The notes under the pieces are model-generated. The model did no database searches, was not told the DNA's origin, and was given only the letters and a program-made list of their open reading frames with translations. Made by a program: the position numbers and the translations under genes. Shown piece by piece: positions 1-8,597 of a stretch of DNA of 36,191 nucleotides (positions within the stretch are counted from its first letter, which is position 1; each line of letters starts with the position of its first letter). The DNA is taken from assembly GCA_964604195.1 (NCBI GenBank), contig CAZRXW010000010.1:1-36191 (forward strand), read 5' to 3'. This stretch comes from SSEF01 sp964604195. GTDB taxonomy: Bacteria; Patescibacteriota; Minisyncoccia; Moranbacterales; UBA1568.

Positions 1-16
1 CTTGTTTCAGCATAGA

Positions 17-50
17 TCTAGACTAAATCACCTTAGGGTGATGGTCTAGA
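17..50. other. inverted repeat upstream of the origin
   Basis: TCTAGAC (17-23) is matched by GTCTAGA (44-50), and inside it ATCACC (27-32) by GGTGAT (37-42) around a TTAG loop. It could fold as an RNA hairpin or act as a protein-binding dyad. No T-tract follows on the + strand, so a terminator is not well supported. The gene it belongs to lies outside the window. Confidence 0.45.
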
Positions 51-100
51 GCCAAGTCAATTACTTTCTACCTTACAAGCCAAAAGAGATTATAAACACT

Positions 101-158
101 TTTTCCACAATTTATACACTTTTTTACCCGTGAAAGTTTATCCACAGCATGCTATACT
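101..158 (+). promoter_or_regulatory. dnaA promoter with DnaA boxes
   Basis: TTATCCACA at 138-146 is a perfect consensus DnaA box. TTTTCCACA (101-109) and TTATACACT (112-120) are one-mismatch versions. Just downstream is an extended -10 element, TGcTATACT (150-158), with no good -35 hexamer, giving a start near 165. The perfect box lies where the -35 would be, so autorepression by DnaA is likely. That reading is inference from known dnaA regulation. Confidence 0.6.
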
Positions 159-211
159 AGGTTCTGACTTTTGATTCCCAATTTTCCCTTTATTTAAGCC
201 AAATTACCACT

Positions 212-1639
212 ATGTCCCTCTCAAACGATGAACTTTGGAGAGCTGTGCTTGGGCAAGTGGAACTTTCTATTTCCAAAGCAAACTTTATTACTTGGTTTAA
301 AGGGACTTCAATTATTTCACTTGAAAATGGGATAGTCACTATTGCTGTCCCGAATGGGTTCGCCAAAGAATGGCTTGAAAATAAATATAACCTCTACATC
401 CTGAAAGCGTTAAAGTCACTTTCTCAAGATATTACTGATATTCGCTGCACAATTGTTCAAAATAATGAAATTAAAAAACCAAGCAAGGTAATTGTCAATA
501 GCATTGATGCCGTAAAGCCTTTTTTCTCGTCAGAAAATCACCCTCAAACATTCACTAGGAAGAAGATAGATGTTTCTGTCAATACCGCTCCAGCCACCTC
601 CCCCTCCCTTTTTAAAAGTAACCTCAACCCGCGTTATACCTTCGATAAGTTTATAGTGGCAGAAAATAATGAACTTGCTCGAGCAGCGTGTTTTGCCGTT
701 TCTCAAAATCTCGGCCACCTCTATAACCCTCTCTTCATCTACGGAGGTGTAGGGCTTGGGAAAACTCATCTTCTTCAATCTCTTGGGAATGAAGTTCTCA
801 AAAACTACCCAGAAAAACGAGTAAAATATATCACTTCTGAACGCTTTACTGGGGAATTAGTTGATTCTATTAAAAATCAGTCAATAGACCAATTTAAAGC
901 AGCTTACGAACAAATAGATCTCCTGATTATTGATGATGTTCAGTTCCTCTCTGGCCGAGAAAAGACCCAGAATGAATTTTTTCATATTTTTAATGCTCTT
1001 TATCAGATTAATAAACAAATAGTCATCTCAAGCGATCGGCCACCCAAAGCCATTCCAACCCTAGAAGAGCGGCTGAGGTCGCGCTTTGAAGGAGGAATGA
1101 TTGCTGATATTAGTCGCCCAAGCCTAGAAACCCGCCTAGCTATTCTTGAGGCAAAAGCCCTTGAAAAAGGCGTTGCCCTTGATCCTGCTTCAATTCACTT
1201 TATTTCTGAACACATTACCAACAATGTCCGTGAGCTTGAAGGAGCTCTCTCCCGTATTGCTGCCTACAGCGAATTGCAGCATATCCCGATTAGCCTTACC
1301 CTGGTCCAAAAAGTACTTGGCGATACTATTCAACATAAAAAAAAGCTTTCCCCGGAGGAGGTTCTCAGTGTTATAACTGATTTTTATCATGTTTCTAGAG
1401 AGGATCTTATAAAAAAAGGTCGCAAAAAAGAAATTGCTCATCCAAGGCAAGTAGCTATGTACCTTATGCGAACTGAATTAGAAACTCCACTTTCTTCTAT
1501 TGGTGACTACTTTGGAGGAAGAGATCATACCACCGTACTTCATGCTGTTGAAAAAGTAACTAAAGAAAAAGAAACTCGCCAAAGAATCAAGGAAGAGCTC
1601 ACAAGTCTCCTTGATCAACTCAATACTCTTCGTGGATAA
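212..1639 (+). CDS. dnaA: chromosomal replication initiator DnaA
   Basis: Replication initiator ATPase that binds DnaA boxes and melts the origin. The 475 aa are of normal length. Domain I occupies about residues 1-85 and is followed by a variable linker to about 137. The AAA+ domain has Walker A GGVGLGKTH (about 178-186) and Walker B LLIIDDVQFL. The C-terminal helix-turn-helix domain IV carries the DnaA signature GGRDHTTVLHA. The ATG has no clear SD. The stop codon lies inside a reverse DnaA-box-like sequence (1631-1639), so the gene runs directly into the putative origin between it and dnaN. Confidence 0.98.
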   Translation: MSLSNDELWRAVLGQVELSISKANFITWFKGTSIISLENGIVTIAVPNGFAKEWLENKYNLYILKALKSLSQDITDIRCTIVQNNEIKKPSKVIVNSIDAVKPFFSSENHPQTFTRKKIDVSVNTAPATSPSLFKSNLNPRYTFDKFIVAENNELARAACFAVSQNLGHLYNPLFIYGGVGLGKTHLLQSLGNEVLKNYPEKRVKYITSERFTGELVDSIKNQSIDQFKAAYEQIDLLIIDDVQFLSGREKTQNEFFHIFNALYQINKQIVISSDRPPKAIPTLEERLRSRFEGGMIADISRPSLETRLAILEAKALEKGVALDPASIHFISEHITNNVRELEGALSRIAAYSELQHIPISLTLVQKVLGDTIQHKKKLSPEEVLSVITDFYHVSREDLIKKGRKKEIAHPRQVAMYLMRTELETPLSSIGDYFGGRDHTTVLHAVEKVTKEKETRQRIKEELTSLLDQLNTLRG

Positions 1640-1859
1640 CTCTGTATAACCCTGTATAAACACTGGATGAATCCTGTACAACCTCCACATTTCTTAGAAA
1701 AAAATAACTTTTATCAACATTTCCCACAAAATCATATTTTTTATCCAGAAGTACCCATGAGAAATTTATAACTTCATAAAGCCAAAAGTAGACTTTATCC
1801 ACTATTCCACAGCACTAATAATAACAATAATATATTTATATATCTTATAAGAATCTATT
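1631..1859. other. probable oriC between dnaA and dnaN
   Basis: Five reverse DnaA-box-like cores follow one another at nearly helical spacing: TGGATAA at 1633, TGTATAA at 1643 and 1653, TGGATGA at 1664 and TGTACAA at 1675. Forward boxes include TTATCCAGA (1741-1749) and TTATCCACT (1795-1803), then a partial box ending in TCCACA (1806-1811). Right after these comes TAATAATAACAATAA (1816-1830), resembling the DnaA-trio strand-opening element, then a very AT-rich stretch to 1859. The arrangement of boxes, trio-like repeats and an AT-rich unwinding region matches known bacterial origins. Origin activity itself is inferred. Confidence 0.75.
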
Positions 1860-2996
1860 ATGAAACTCTCTTGTACTCATGAAAATCTTATCCGCATTCT
1901 AAATTACCTCGAATGGGTAGTGGGTAGACAAAGTCATCTCCCTATTCTTTCAAATATTCTTTTTGAGGCTGAAAATGGAAGACTTCGTCTTTTGGCTACG
2001 AACCTTGAAATTGGGGTAGTGGCAGAACTTGGGGCAAAAGTTGAGGAAGAGGGAAAGGCTGCACTCCCCGCAAAACTACTGGTTCAGTTTGTTCAAAACC
2101 TCGATCCTCAAGAAATTGTCCATATTTATACACAGGGCAGCCAGGTAGTGGTGGAAAATAATAAGGATCGAATTCGTCTGAATAGTGTTGATAGCCGTGA
2201 TTTTCCTCTTATCCCAGAGTATCAAGATGATTACTCATTACGTTTTACTGGACTTTCCCTAGTGGAAGCTCTAAAGAAAGTGGTATTTGCTGTTTCTACC
2301 AATGAAAGTCGAGTAGAACTTACAGGAGTGTATATTTCAGCCTCTGAGAGAGGAATTCATCTTACTGCCACTGATAGCTTCCGTTTGGCAGAGGTAACCC
2401 TACTTAGTATGGAGTCTCATGAAAAAACGAATCTAGAGGCCTTTTTGAGGGATCAGGGAGGGGTTATATTGCCAGTAGACGCTTTACAAGAACTTACCAG
2501 GATTATTCATAGTCCAGATACGACTGTTTCTATGGCTATCAAAGATAATCAGGTTTTTTTTGAAGTAGATGGGGTAAGAATGGTTTCAAGAATTATTCAG
2601 GGGAAATATCCTGATTACCAGCAAATCATTCCAAAGGATTTCCAGATATCCATGAAGGTGGGGAAGCAGGAATTAATACGTGCTTTGAAAATGGCTACAA
2701 GTTTTGCTCAATATGGATCAGGGGAGGTTCGTCTTGGGTTTTTGTCAGAAAGTGGCACTCTAGAAATATCCACAATTTCTTCTGGAGTAGGTGAACAAAA
2801 AACAACTATTTCTGTTGCTGAGGCATTTCATGAGGATAGGGAGATTATTTTTCAACCGAGACATGTTTTGGAGGGAGTGAATGCTCTTTTTGGGGAGTTT
2901 GTTACTTTTCATATCAATACCAAGGATACTCCTGTACTTATGACGGGGGAAAATAAAAAAGAACATTTGTATCTGGTGATGCCGGTAAGAAAATAG
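1860..2996 (+). CDS. dnaN: DNA polymerase III beta subunit (sliding clamp)
   Basis: Ring-shaped processivity clamp for DNA polymerase III. The 378 aa fit three consecutive clamp folds, with typical text such as LRLLATNLEIGV, GVYISASERGIHLTATDSFRLAEV and the C-terminal MPVRK end, where the peptide-binding pocket lies. It follows dnaA across the origin-like spacer, the ancestral bacterial order. The start has no SD. Its stop is 5 bp before the DciA-like start, so the two are probably co-transcribed. Confidence 0.97.
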   Translation: MKLSCTHENLIRILNYLEWVVGRQSHLPILSNILFEAENGRLRLLATNLEIGVVAELGAKVEEEGKAALPAKLLVQFVQNLDPQEIVHIYTQGSQVVVENNKDRIRLNSVDSRDFPLIPEYQDDYSLRFTGLSLVEALKKVVFAVSTNESRVELTGVYISASERGIHLTATDSFRLAEVTLLSMESHEKTNLEAFLRDQGGVILPVDALQELTRIIHSPDTTVSMAIKDNQVFFEVDGVRMVSRIIQGKYPDYQQIIPKDFQISMKVGKQELIRALKMATSFAQYGSGEVRLGFLSESGTLEISTISSGVGEQKTTISVAEAFHEDREIIFQPRHVLEGVNALFGEFVTFHINTKDTPVLMTGENKKEHLYLVMPVRK

Positions 2997-3001
2997 GTGG
3001 T

Positions 3002-3325
3002 ATGAAGTCGCTTTCAAGTCTTCTTATTCAGCACGATAATAATGCTTTAGAAAAAGAAGAGTCAAAAAAAGTGATTGATGAAAAAACAATATTTTTTTTG
3101 TTTAATAAAATTATTGAAGAACAATACGGGAAACGTGGTCGGATAGTAATTTTTCCAGCAAAATATCAAGAGAAAATACTCTTGGTAAGAGTAGCGAGTC
3201 CACTGTGGGCCCAAGAGTTAATTACTGAAAGAGTGGGTATTTGTAGGAGTTTAAATAAGTCATTAGGGGAAGAAGTTTTGGTTGACTTACGAATAGTACA
3301 TGGCCTTACAGGTGATAATTCATAA
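3002..3325 (+). CDS. DUF721/DciA-like protein, putative replicative helicase loader or operator
   Basis: A 107-aa protein with the DUF721 core: a helix, a basic turn (YGKRG), a strand with V.SPLWAQEL, then LNKSLGEEVLVDLRIV. In bacteria without DnaC or DnaI, DciA proteins of this family help load DnaB. Position directly after dnaN, where recF often sits, supports a replication role. The N-terminal 35 residues are charged and low in complexity. The family assignment is fairly secure; the exact function is inferred from family and context. Confidence 0.8.
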   Translation: MKSLSSLLIQHDNNALEKEESKKVIDEKTIFFLFNKIIEEQYGKRGRIVIFPAKYQEKILLVRVASPLWAQELITERVGICRSLNKSLGEEVLVDLRIVHGLTGDNS

Positions 3326-3363
3326 ATAATAAAAAGACTCTGTGAGAGAGTCTTTTTATTATT
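3325..3363. terminator. bidirectional intrinsic terminator
   Basis: Perfect 17-bp inverted repeat, arms 3325-3341 and 3347-3363, with core AAAAAGACTCT/AGAGTCTTTTT and a 5-nt loop. It has A-tracts and T-tracts on both sides and fills the gap between the convergent DciA-like and PBP genes, so it can end transcription from both. Confidence 0.92.
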
Positions 3364-5937
3364 TTAGTATGCTACCGATATTGAACCATTTGCCTTTGTT
3401 TCGTTGCCTACTTTATCACGGAGGATAACCTCAATATCAATGGAGCTATTGTTTTGACTTCCTGGTATTTCGTAACTTACCTGGTAAGGTTTTCCGCTTA
3501 CTTCTCCTACCTTATCACCTTCCACTTTGAAGGTGATAGAATCTACTCCGTAAGGGGCACTAACATTAGCGGAAAGAGTAACGTTATTTGAACTGGCTGA
3601 GCTTGGAATATCGAGACTAATGCTGGGTCGATATTTTTTGAAGTCATCCTCTTTACATTCATCTTCTGGGGCCTCATCAGCTATTACCCCTTTTTGTTTT
3701 TCCTTCTTATACCATTCTTTAACTCCTTTTTCCCAGTTTTTATATTGAGGATCTTTTTTGGGATCTTCTGGTGACGGTCCGCGAGGATCTTCACGATCTA
3801 CATAATGAAGTATGTCATGGGCTTCAATAAAATCTCGTTCCTTTCTTTCATTCTCAGGGCAGTATTTATTGGCAAGACAATATTTTTTATCTTCTCCAGG
3901 TATCTCACAAACATCAAGATTTTTTGTTTGTTCTAATTTTCCGCTAAGGAGGGGGGTCTTTATATCTTCTTCCTTTTCATATTTAGGAAACTGTTCCTTG
4001 GTATAGTTTACTAATACTTGGTCAAGAAATGATCTCCAGATAGGGGCTGCCACATTTACTCCGTCAGCGCCAGTGGTCATGGGGCTATTATCATTGTTAC
4101 CAGCCCAAACACCTACTGCTATAGAGGGAGTAAACCCAACTGTCCAGCCATCACGGAATTCGTTGGTGGTTCCGGTCTTGGCTGCCACATCTCGATCATC
4201 AAAACGGAGTGGGTTTTTCTCACCAAATACGGGTGCTCGGTAGTTATTGGTTGACATAACATGCTCGAGCATAGTGACATATTTTTCCTCGATAACTCGC
4301 TCACCAGGAGTCTCGGCATAAGCCTCTAGGGCATTTCCTTTGGCGTCTTCTATGCGAAGAATAGCAGCGAGGGGTTGTTTTACTCCACCATTGGCAAGTG
4401 TGGCATAGGCATGGACATGATCAAGGAGACGTACTTCACCACCACCGAGCACAAGTGAGAGACCTAGTCGTTTGGGATCATTAATACCCTCTATACCCAG
4501 GCTTTGGGCAAGTTTTATGGCCTCAGGAACCCCTACGAGGTAGAGGGTTTTTACGGCAGGAATATTAAGTGATTGAGCGAGAGCCTCTTTCATCGCTATA
4601 GGACCACGGAACTTTCCATCATAGTTCTGTGGTTTGTAGCTTTTGTCTTCTCCTGCTGTATCAAACTCTGTTTCTACATCGTAGAGGAGAGTTTCGGGAG
4701 TGTAGCCCTTGGTAAATGCAGTGAGATAGACGTATGGTTTAAAGGATGACCCTGGTTGGCGCTGCCTGGTGGCGACATTTACCTGGCCGTCAATAGCAGC
4801 ATCAAAATAATCTTTTGAGCCAACCATAGAGAGTATTTGTCCATTTTTTGGATCAATAGCTACAAGAGCAGCGTTAGAAGCTCGCCAGTTTTTGTTTTTC
4901 TCAGCTCCTTCCCGAACGGCTTTTTCAGCAATTTGTTGTTTATCCCAGTCGAGAGTGGTGATCACCCTATAGCCGCCTTCCTCAACGGCACGGTCACCAA
5001 ATTTTTCTTGGAGGTGTTCTTTGATGTACATCACAAAGTGGGGAGCGGCGATGATATCTTTTTGGGGCTGGATCTTGGCGAGGGTGTCAGCAGCGATGGC
5101 CTCATCTCGTTGCTCGGGAGTGATATAGCCAAGGTCAGCCATTTTCCGGAGAGTGAAGGCTTGCCTCCCCGAGAGAGCTTCAGTACGGGAACCATAAGGA
5201 GAGTAGAAAGTAGTTGCTTGAGGGAGGGCGGCCAAGAGGGTAGCTTCATCGAGAGTGAGTTCACGGGCTGGCTTACCAAAAAAAGTGCGAGCAGCTGCCT
5301 CGATACCGTAAGCATTAGATCCGTAGGGGATTTCATTGAGATACATTTCAAGAATTTCATCCTTGGAATACTTGAGTTCAAGCTCAAACGAGAGGATAAC
5401 CTCCTTTATTTTTCGAGCGATTGATTTTTCATTGGAGAGTAGGGCATTTTTGACCAGCTGTTGGGTGATGGTTGATCCACCCTGGGCTCGTTCGAGAGTG
5501 ACAATATCTTTGAGGAGAGCGCGGGCAATAGAGGTAAATTTGATACCAAAATGGCTGTAGAAGTCCTCATCTTCTAGAGAAATAGTGGCATATTTCACCA
5601 CATCGGGAATGTCGGCAAAGGGGATAACTGTCCGCTTCTCTTCCCCATGAACCTCATAGAGGAGATGGGTACCGGTACGATCATAGATTTTGGTAGATTC
5701 AACCACTATCCGATCCCGAAAATTGTCTGGACTCGGGAGATCTTTAGCAAAGTAAGCAAAAGTGGCTCCGACGAGGACAATTCCTGCTACTATGAGCCAA
5801 CCCAAGATGGTGAGGATTTTTTTCCAAGGCCAGTTTTTCCACGGTTTTTTGGGTCCACCAGTCATGACGAGATCGGGGGAAGATATTTTTGGCTTGCGGG
5901 GGGAAGAAAAACCTTGTTTTGGGCTCCAATAAAGCAT
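3364..5937 (-). CDS. class A penicillin-binding protein (PBP1A family)
   Basis: Bifunctional peptidoglycan synthase: a glycosyltransferase polymerises lipid II and a transpeptidase crosslinks it outside the membrane. Numbered from an upstream GTG (5946), a basic cytoplasmic N-terminus is followed by one TM helix (about 44-68). The GT51 domain has EDEDFYSH (125-132) and GGSTITQQ (156-163). The transpeptidase has S400-S-F-K403, S459-L-N and K590-T-G-T. After about residue 650 comes a charged linker with several cysteines, then a beta-sandwich tail (about 770-860) like those on other CPR PBPs. I prefer the ATG at 5937 because the GTG lies in an inverted repeat. No SD precedes either. Confidence 0.95.
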   Translation of the reverse strand: MLYWSPKQGFSSPRKPKISSPDLVMTGGPKKPWKNWPWKKILTILGWLIVAGIVLVGATFAYFAKDLPSPDNFRDRIVVESTKIYDRTGTHLLYEVHGEEKRTVIPFADIPDVVKYATISLEDEDFYSHFGIKFTSIARALLKDIVTLERAQGGSTITQQLVKNALLSNEKSIARKIKEVILSFELELKYSKDEILEMYLNEIPYGSNAYGIEAAARTFFGKPARELTLDEATLLAALPQATTFYSPYGSRTEALSGRQAFTLRKMADLGYITPEQRDEAIAADTLAKIQPQKDIIAAPHFVMYIKEHLQEKFGDRAVEEGGYRVITTLDWDKQQIAEKAVREGAEKNKNWRASNAALVAIDPKNGQILSMVGSKDYFDAAIDGQVNVATRQRQPGSSFKPYVYLTAFTKGYTPETLLYDVETEFDTAGEDKSYKPQNYDGKFRGPIAMKEALAQSLNIPAVKTLYLVGVPEAIKLAQSLGIEGINDPKRLGLSLVLGGGEVRLLDHVHAYATLANGGVKQPLAAILRIEDAKGNALEAYAETPGERVIEEKYVTMLEHVMSTNNYRAPVFGEKNPLRFDDRDVAAKTGTTNEFRDGWTVGFTPSIAVGVWAGNNDNSPMTTGADGVNVAAPIWRSFLDQVLVNYTKEQFPKYEKEEDIKTPLLSGKLEQTKNLDVCEIPGEDKKYCLANKYCPENERKERDFIEAHDILHYVDREDPRGPSPEDPKKDPQYKNWEKGVKEWYKKEKQKGVIADEAPEDECKEDDFKKYRPSISLDIPSSASSNNVTLSANVSAPYGVDSITFKVEGDKVGEVSGKPYQVSYEIPGSQNNSSIDIEVILRDKVGNETKANGSISVAY

Positions 5938-5938
5938 A

Positions 5939-5961
5939 AAAGACACTTATAATGTGTCTTT
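5939..5961. promoter_or_regulatory. inverted repeat at the PBP gene start
   Basis: AAAGACAC (5939-5946) and GTGTCTTT (5954-5961) form a perfect 8-bp dyad around TTATAAT. It covers the leader just before the PBP start codon. It could be an operator or an mRNA hairpin affecting initiation. No regulator is identified. Confidence 0.45.
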
Positions 5962-6001
5962 GGTATAGCACAAAAGGACGATTTTTGAAAGAAATATTTG
6001 A

Positions 6002-6637
6002 CTAGATGAGCTCCAAGTAGGAGACGAGTCTGAAGGGGCTAATAAGTTTTTGAAATTGATCGCTCTTTAGAAAGAGAATTTCTGACTCACGTTCCTGGTT
6101 GTACGGATAGTCGCAAGCGGGGTCAAAATAGCCAGGGTGTACCACGAGCTCAGAGAGGGAAAAATTTTTGGCAGTAGTTAATCTTTCTGCCAGTACAGAC
6201 AGGCGATCTGGGTGCCAGGAGATGAAATGATCGGGAGTGATAATATGCCGTTGCTGGAGGACTTTGCGATCTTCATCAAAGCGAGAGCGGACGGGGAGAG
6301 AAAAATGGCGAGCAGCGCTGGCAATGAGGGTAAGGTTCTTGGGATTCAGATGTTTATGTTGGTGGCCGTCGAGGTATTCTGGAAGTTTCCCAAAATTCTG
6401 CTGGAAGCTCGCTATCTGAGCAGTAATTTCTTTTTTGCTAGAGATTTCTTCGAGTTCAAGGTGCAAACCCAGGGAAAGGTTTGGAAAAGGTAGTTTCGCT
6501 GCCTCAATAAATGGGCGCTTAATCATAACAGATATCCCAGTAATGAGCCCAAGGAAAGCTAACTCTTCAATCCCACGATTGAATAAAGGGGACATGCCGT
6601 AGTCATCGGCGGTGATGATGAGTTTTGGCTGGGGCAT
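6002..6637 (-). CDS. ChbG/HpnK/YdjC-type carbohydrate deacetylase
   Basis: Metal-dependent deacetylase family acting on N-acetylated sugars (chitooligosaccharide or hopanoid-sugar type). The 211 aa contain the family hallmarks: ITADDYGMSP at residues 8-17 with the metal-binding Asp pair, LGLHLE, DGHQHKH, and a late HPGYFD. It is somewhat shorter than the usual 240-290 aa. Its start lies 35 bp inside the preceding ATP-grasp gene, so it is the last member of the cluster and probably translationally coupled. The substrate is unknown; an amino-sugar-containing envelope polymer would fit. Confidence 0.85.
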   Translation of the reverse strand: MPQPKLIITADDYGMSPLFNRGIEELAFLGLITGISVMIKRPFIEAAKLPFPNLSLGLHLELEEISSKKEITAQIASFQQNFGKLPEYLDGHQHKHLNPKNLTLIASAARHFSLPVRSRFDEDRKVLQQRHIITPDHFISWHPDRLSVLAERLTTAKNFSLSELVVHPGYFDPACDYPYNQERESEILFLKSDQFQKLISPFRLVSYLELI

Positions 6638-8594
6638 AGATCGAATTTACGACCTTTTTTTTGGCCTCGTTTAATAGAGCCTGAATGATAGCGAGATATA
6701 ATTTATCGATATAGGGCCGCTCGGACTCATCGGGGTAAAGCCCAGGCATTGTGTTGAGTTCCACGATCCATGGACGGCTGTTCTGATCAAAGATGAGATC
6801 AATGGTGTAAATTTTCTGAGAATATTTTCTGTAGTATTTTTGTACCGCCTCAACAATTTCCCACACAGAAGAGGGAATTGATTGTGAAGAAATCATAGTT
6901 TGAGTTCCGCCCTTGGCCACATTGGCAAGGTAGCTACCTGCCTCAGGGGTTCGAAAATAAGCATAGATTAACTCTTCATTGGAAAAGATGAGTCTTAAAT
7001 CATGAAATCCGGACATTACGCCAGGAATGCCAAGTCTTGAGTCAACAAATTCCTGAATAAGAGCTGGGAAGGCTGGTGGATTAGCGAGGAGGTCTTGTTT
7101 GGAGACAATGGATACCCCGTCCCCACTATTTCCACGGTCTGGCTTGGCAACCACTTTGTCGCCAGGGATGAATTTTATTGATTGTTCGAGCTCTTCTTTT
7201 GACTGTACGAGAAAGTACGGTTTGGTATATTTTTTAAATGCACGGCTCACAGAAAGTTTGCTCCCTGCATGCATTGAAAAATCAGGGTGATTGATGAGGG
7301 GGAACTCTTTCAATAAAGATTGTTTAACGGGAGTTGTTTTTTCATTGCTGGCAGCCTTATCGTAGATGACGTCGGGGATAACATGGTAGGCAATGGCCCA
7401 CTTTGTGCCATCCCAATGCCAGGCTTGGCGGAAAATTTTTTTAGAAAGGTCATACCATTCAGTTGAAGCGCGATACAGTTTGAGCCCGTGTTTTTCTCCG
7501 AGAGCGAAGAAATTAGTGTAGGCTTTCTCCAGTTTATCTTGAGTGAACGCTTGGCCGTCAGCAGTACTGTGTGGAGTAAAAAGAATAACAGCATTTGTTT
7601 TCCTCGATGTTTGTGAATGAGCTGGTGTTCGATGGGTTAGCTCAGAATGGGCAAGAGCCTTTTTTATTTCTTGGAGTAATCGGGTATACACGCGGACCAT
7701 AGTAATTTTTTCTGAAGGAGGGAAATACATACCGGGCATGGTATTGAATTCAATAATCCAAGGTTGGGTGCGCTCATCAAACATGAGGTCTATGGTGTAG
7801 GTTTTTTGATGAAAAGGAGAAAAGAGTTTTTGAACATCTTGAACAATAGGATTGAGAGAAGGTGGAAGTTTTTCTTGGGGCACTATAGCCATGTTCCCTC
7901 CTTGAGCAATATTGGCCAATAATGATCCAGGACGGGGGGTGCGGACGTAGCTATAGATCATCTCATCACCAATGAAGACGAGTCGGAGATCATGATTTCC
8001 GTGGACCAAACCAGGTATACCATTTGACCCATCAATAAATTCCTGAGCGATGACAGGGAAATCAAGCTCTAAATTGTGTGCCTCTGCTTTTTCAACAATG
8101 AATACTCCTTTGCCACCACTCCCTACAATTGGTTTGATTACGATCTTCTTTCCCTTGAAAGACTCGAGGAAAAGATTCCATTGATCGGAACTGGAGATCT
8201 TTTGATATGGTTTAAAGTATTGTGGCAGGAGTCTACTTGTTTCATATTTGTTATTAGCAAAACGGGTAAAAGCAGGGTCATCAATAAATGGGTATCGCTC
8301 AATCAGTTGCCTCCTGATGGGATCATTCTCTGAATGGTTGTTCGTTTTATCAAAAATAAGATCTGGTTTGACTGGACCAGTAATCTTCCACAGCCCATCA
8401 ACATACTCCCATGCTCGTTCAAAAACGTCTTGATCAGCATCGTACCAAATGATTGGTGCTCGGCAGAGATGGATCCCCATAGCCTCTCCGAGGGTGTACA
8501 GTGTCTCATAACACGCTTGATATTTGAGATCGAGAAAAGGCTTCGTAAGACTAGGATTACGAGCGGTATAGAGGATGAGGACAATTTTTTTCAT
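6603..8594 (-). CDS. tandem-duplicated ATP-grasp protein
   Basis: A 663-aa protein made of two homologous ATP-grasp enzymes, residues about 1-320 and 335-640. The halves align throughout: PVIAQEFIDGSNGIPGLVHG with PALIQEFVDSRLGIPGVMSG, YTIDLMFDE with YTIDLIFDQ, and PWIIEFNTMPGMY with PWIVELNTMPGLY. Both retain the nucleotide-binding Lys (VIKPIVGSGGKG and VAKPDRGNSGDG) and the metal-binding D..E.N residues, so both sites may be active. ATP-grasp enzymes ligate a carboxylate to an amine through an acyl-phosphate, as in glutamate ligases or D-Ala ligase. It starts 3 bp after the ligase-retropepsin gene. The substrate is unknown. Confidence 0.85.
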   Translation of the reverse strand: MKKIVLILYTARNPSLTKPFLDLKYQACYETLYTLGEAMGIHLCRAPIIWYDADQDVFERAWEYVDGLWKITGPVKPDLIFDKTNNHSENDPIRRQLIERYPFIDDPAFTRFANNKYETSRLLPQYFKPYQKISSSDQWNLFLESFKGKKIVIKPIVGSGGKGVFIVEKAEAHNLELDFPVIAQEFIDGSNGIPGLVHGNHDLRLVFIGDEMIYSYVRTPRPGSLLANIAQGGNMAIVPQEKLPPSLNPIVQDVQKLFSPFHQKTYTIDLMFDERTQPWIIEFNTMPGMYFPPSEKITMVRVYTRLLQEIKKALAHSELTHRTPAHSQTSRKTNAVILFTPHSTADGQAFTQDKLEKAYTNFFALGEKHGLKLYRASTEWYDLSKKIFRQAWHWDGTKWAIAYHVIPDVIYDKAASNEKTTPVKQSLLKEFPLINHPDFSMHAGSKLSVSRAFKKYTKPYFLVQSKEELEQSIKFIPGDKVVAKPDRGNSGDGVSIVSKQDLLANPPAFPALIQEFVDSRLGIPGVMSGFHDLRLIFSNEELIYAYFRTPEAGSYLANVAKGGTQTMISSQSIPSSVWEIVEAVQKYYRKYSQKIYTIDLIFDQNSRPWIVELNTMPGLYPDESERPYIDKLYLAIIQALLNEAKKKVVNSIYAPAKTHHHRR

Positions 8595-8597
8595 GAC

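Noticed and set aside
4837..5424. 195-codon open frame on + inside the PBP gene
   Set aside because: It is antisense to the GT51 domain, which has all its motifs; the + frame shows no family resemblance and no SD.
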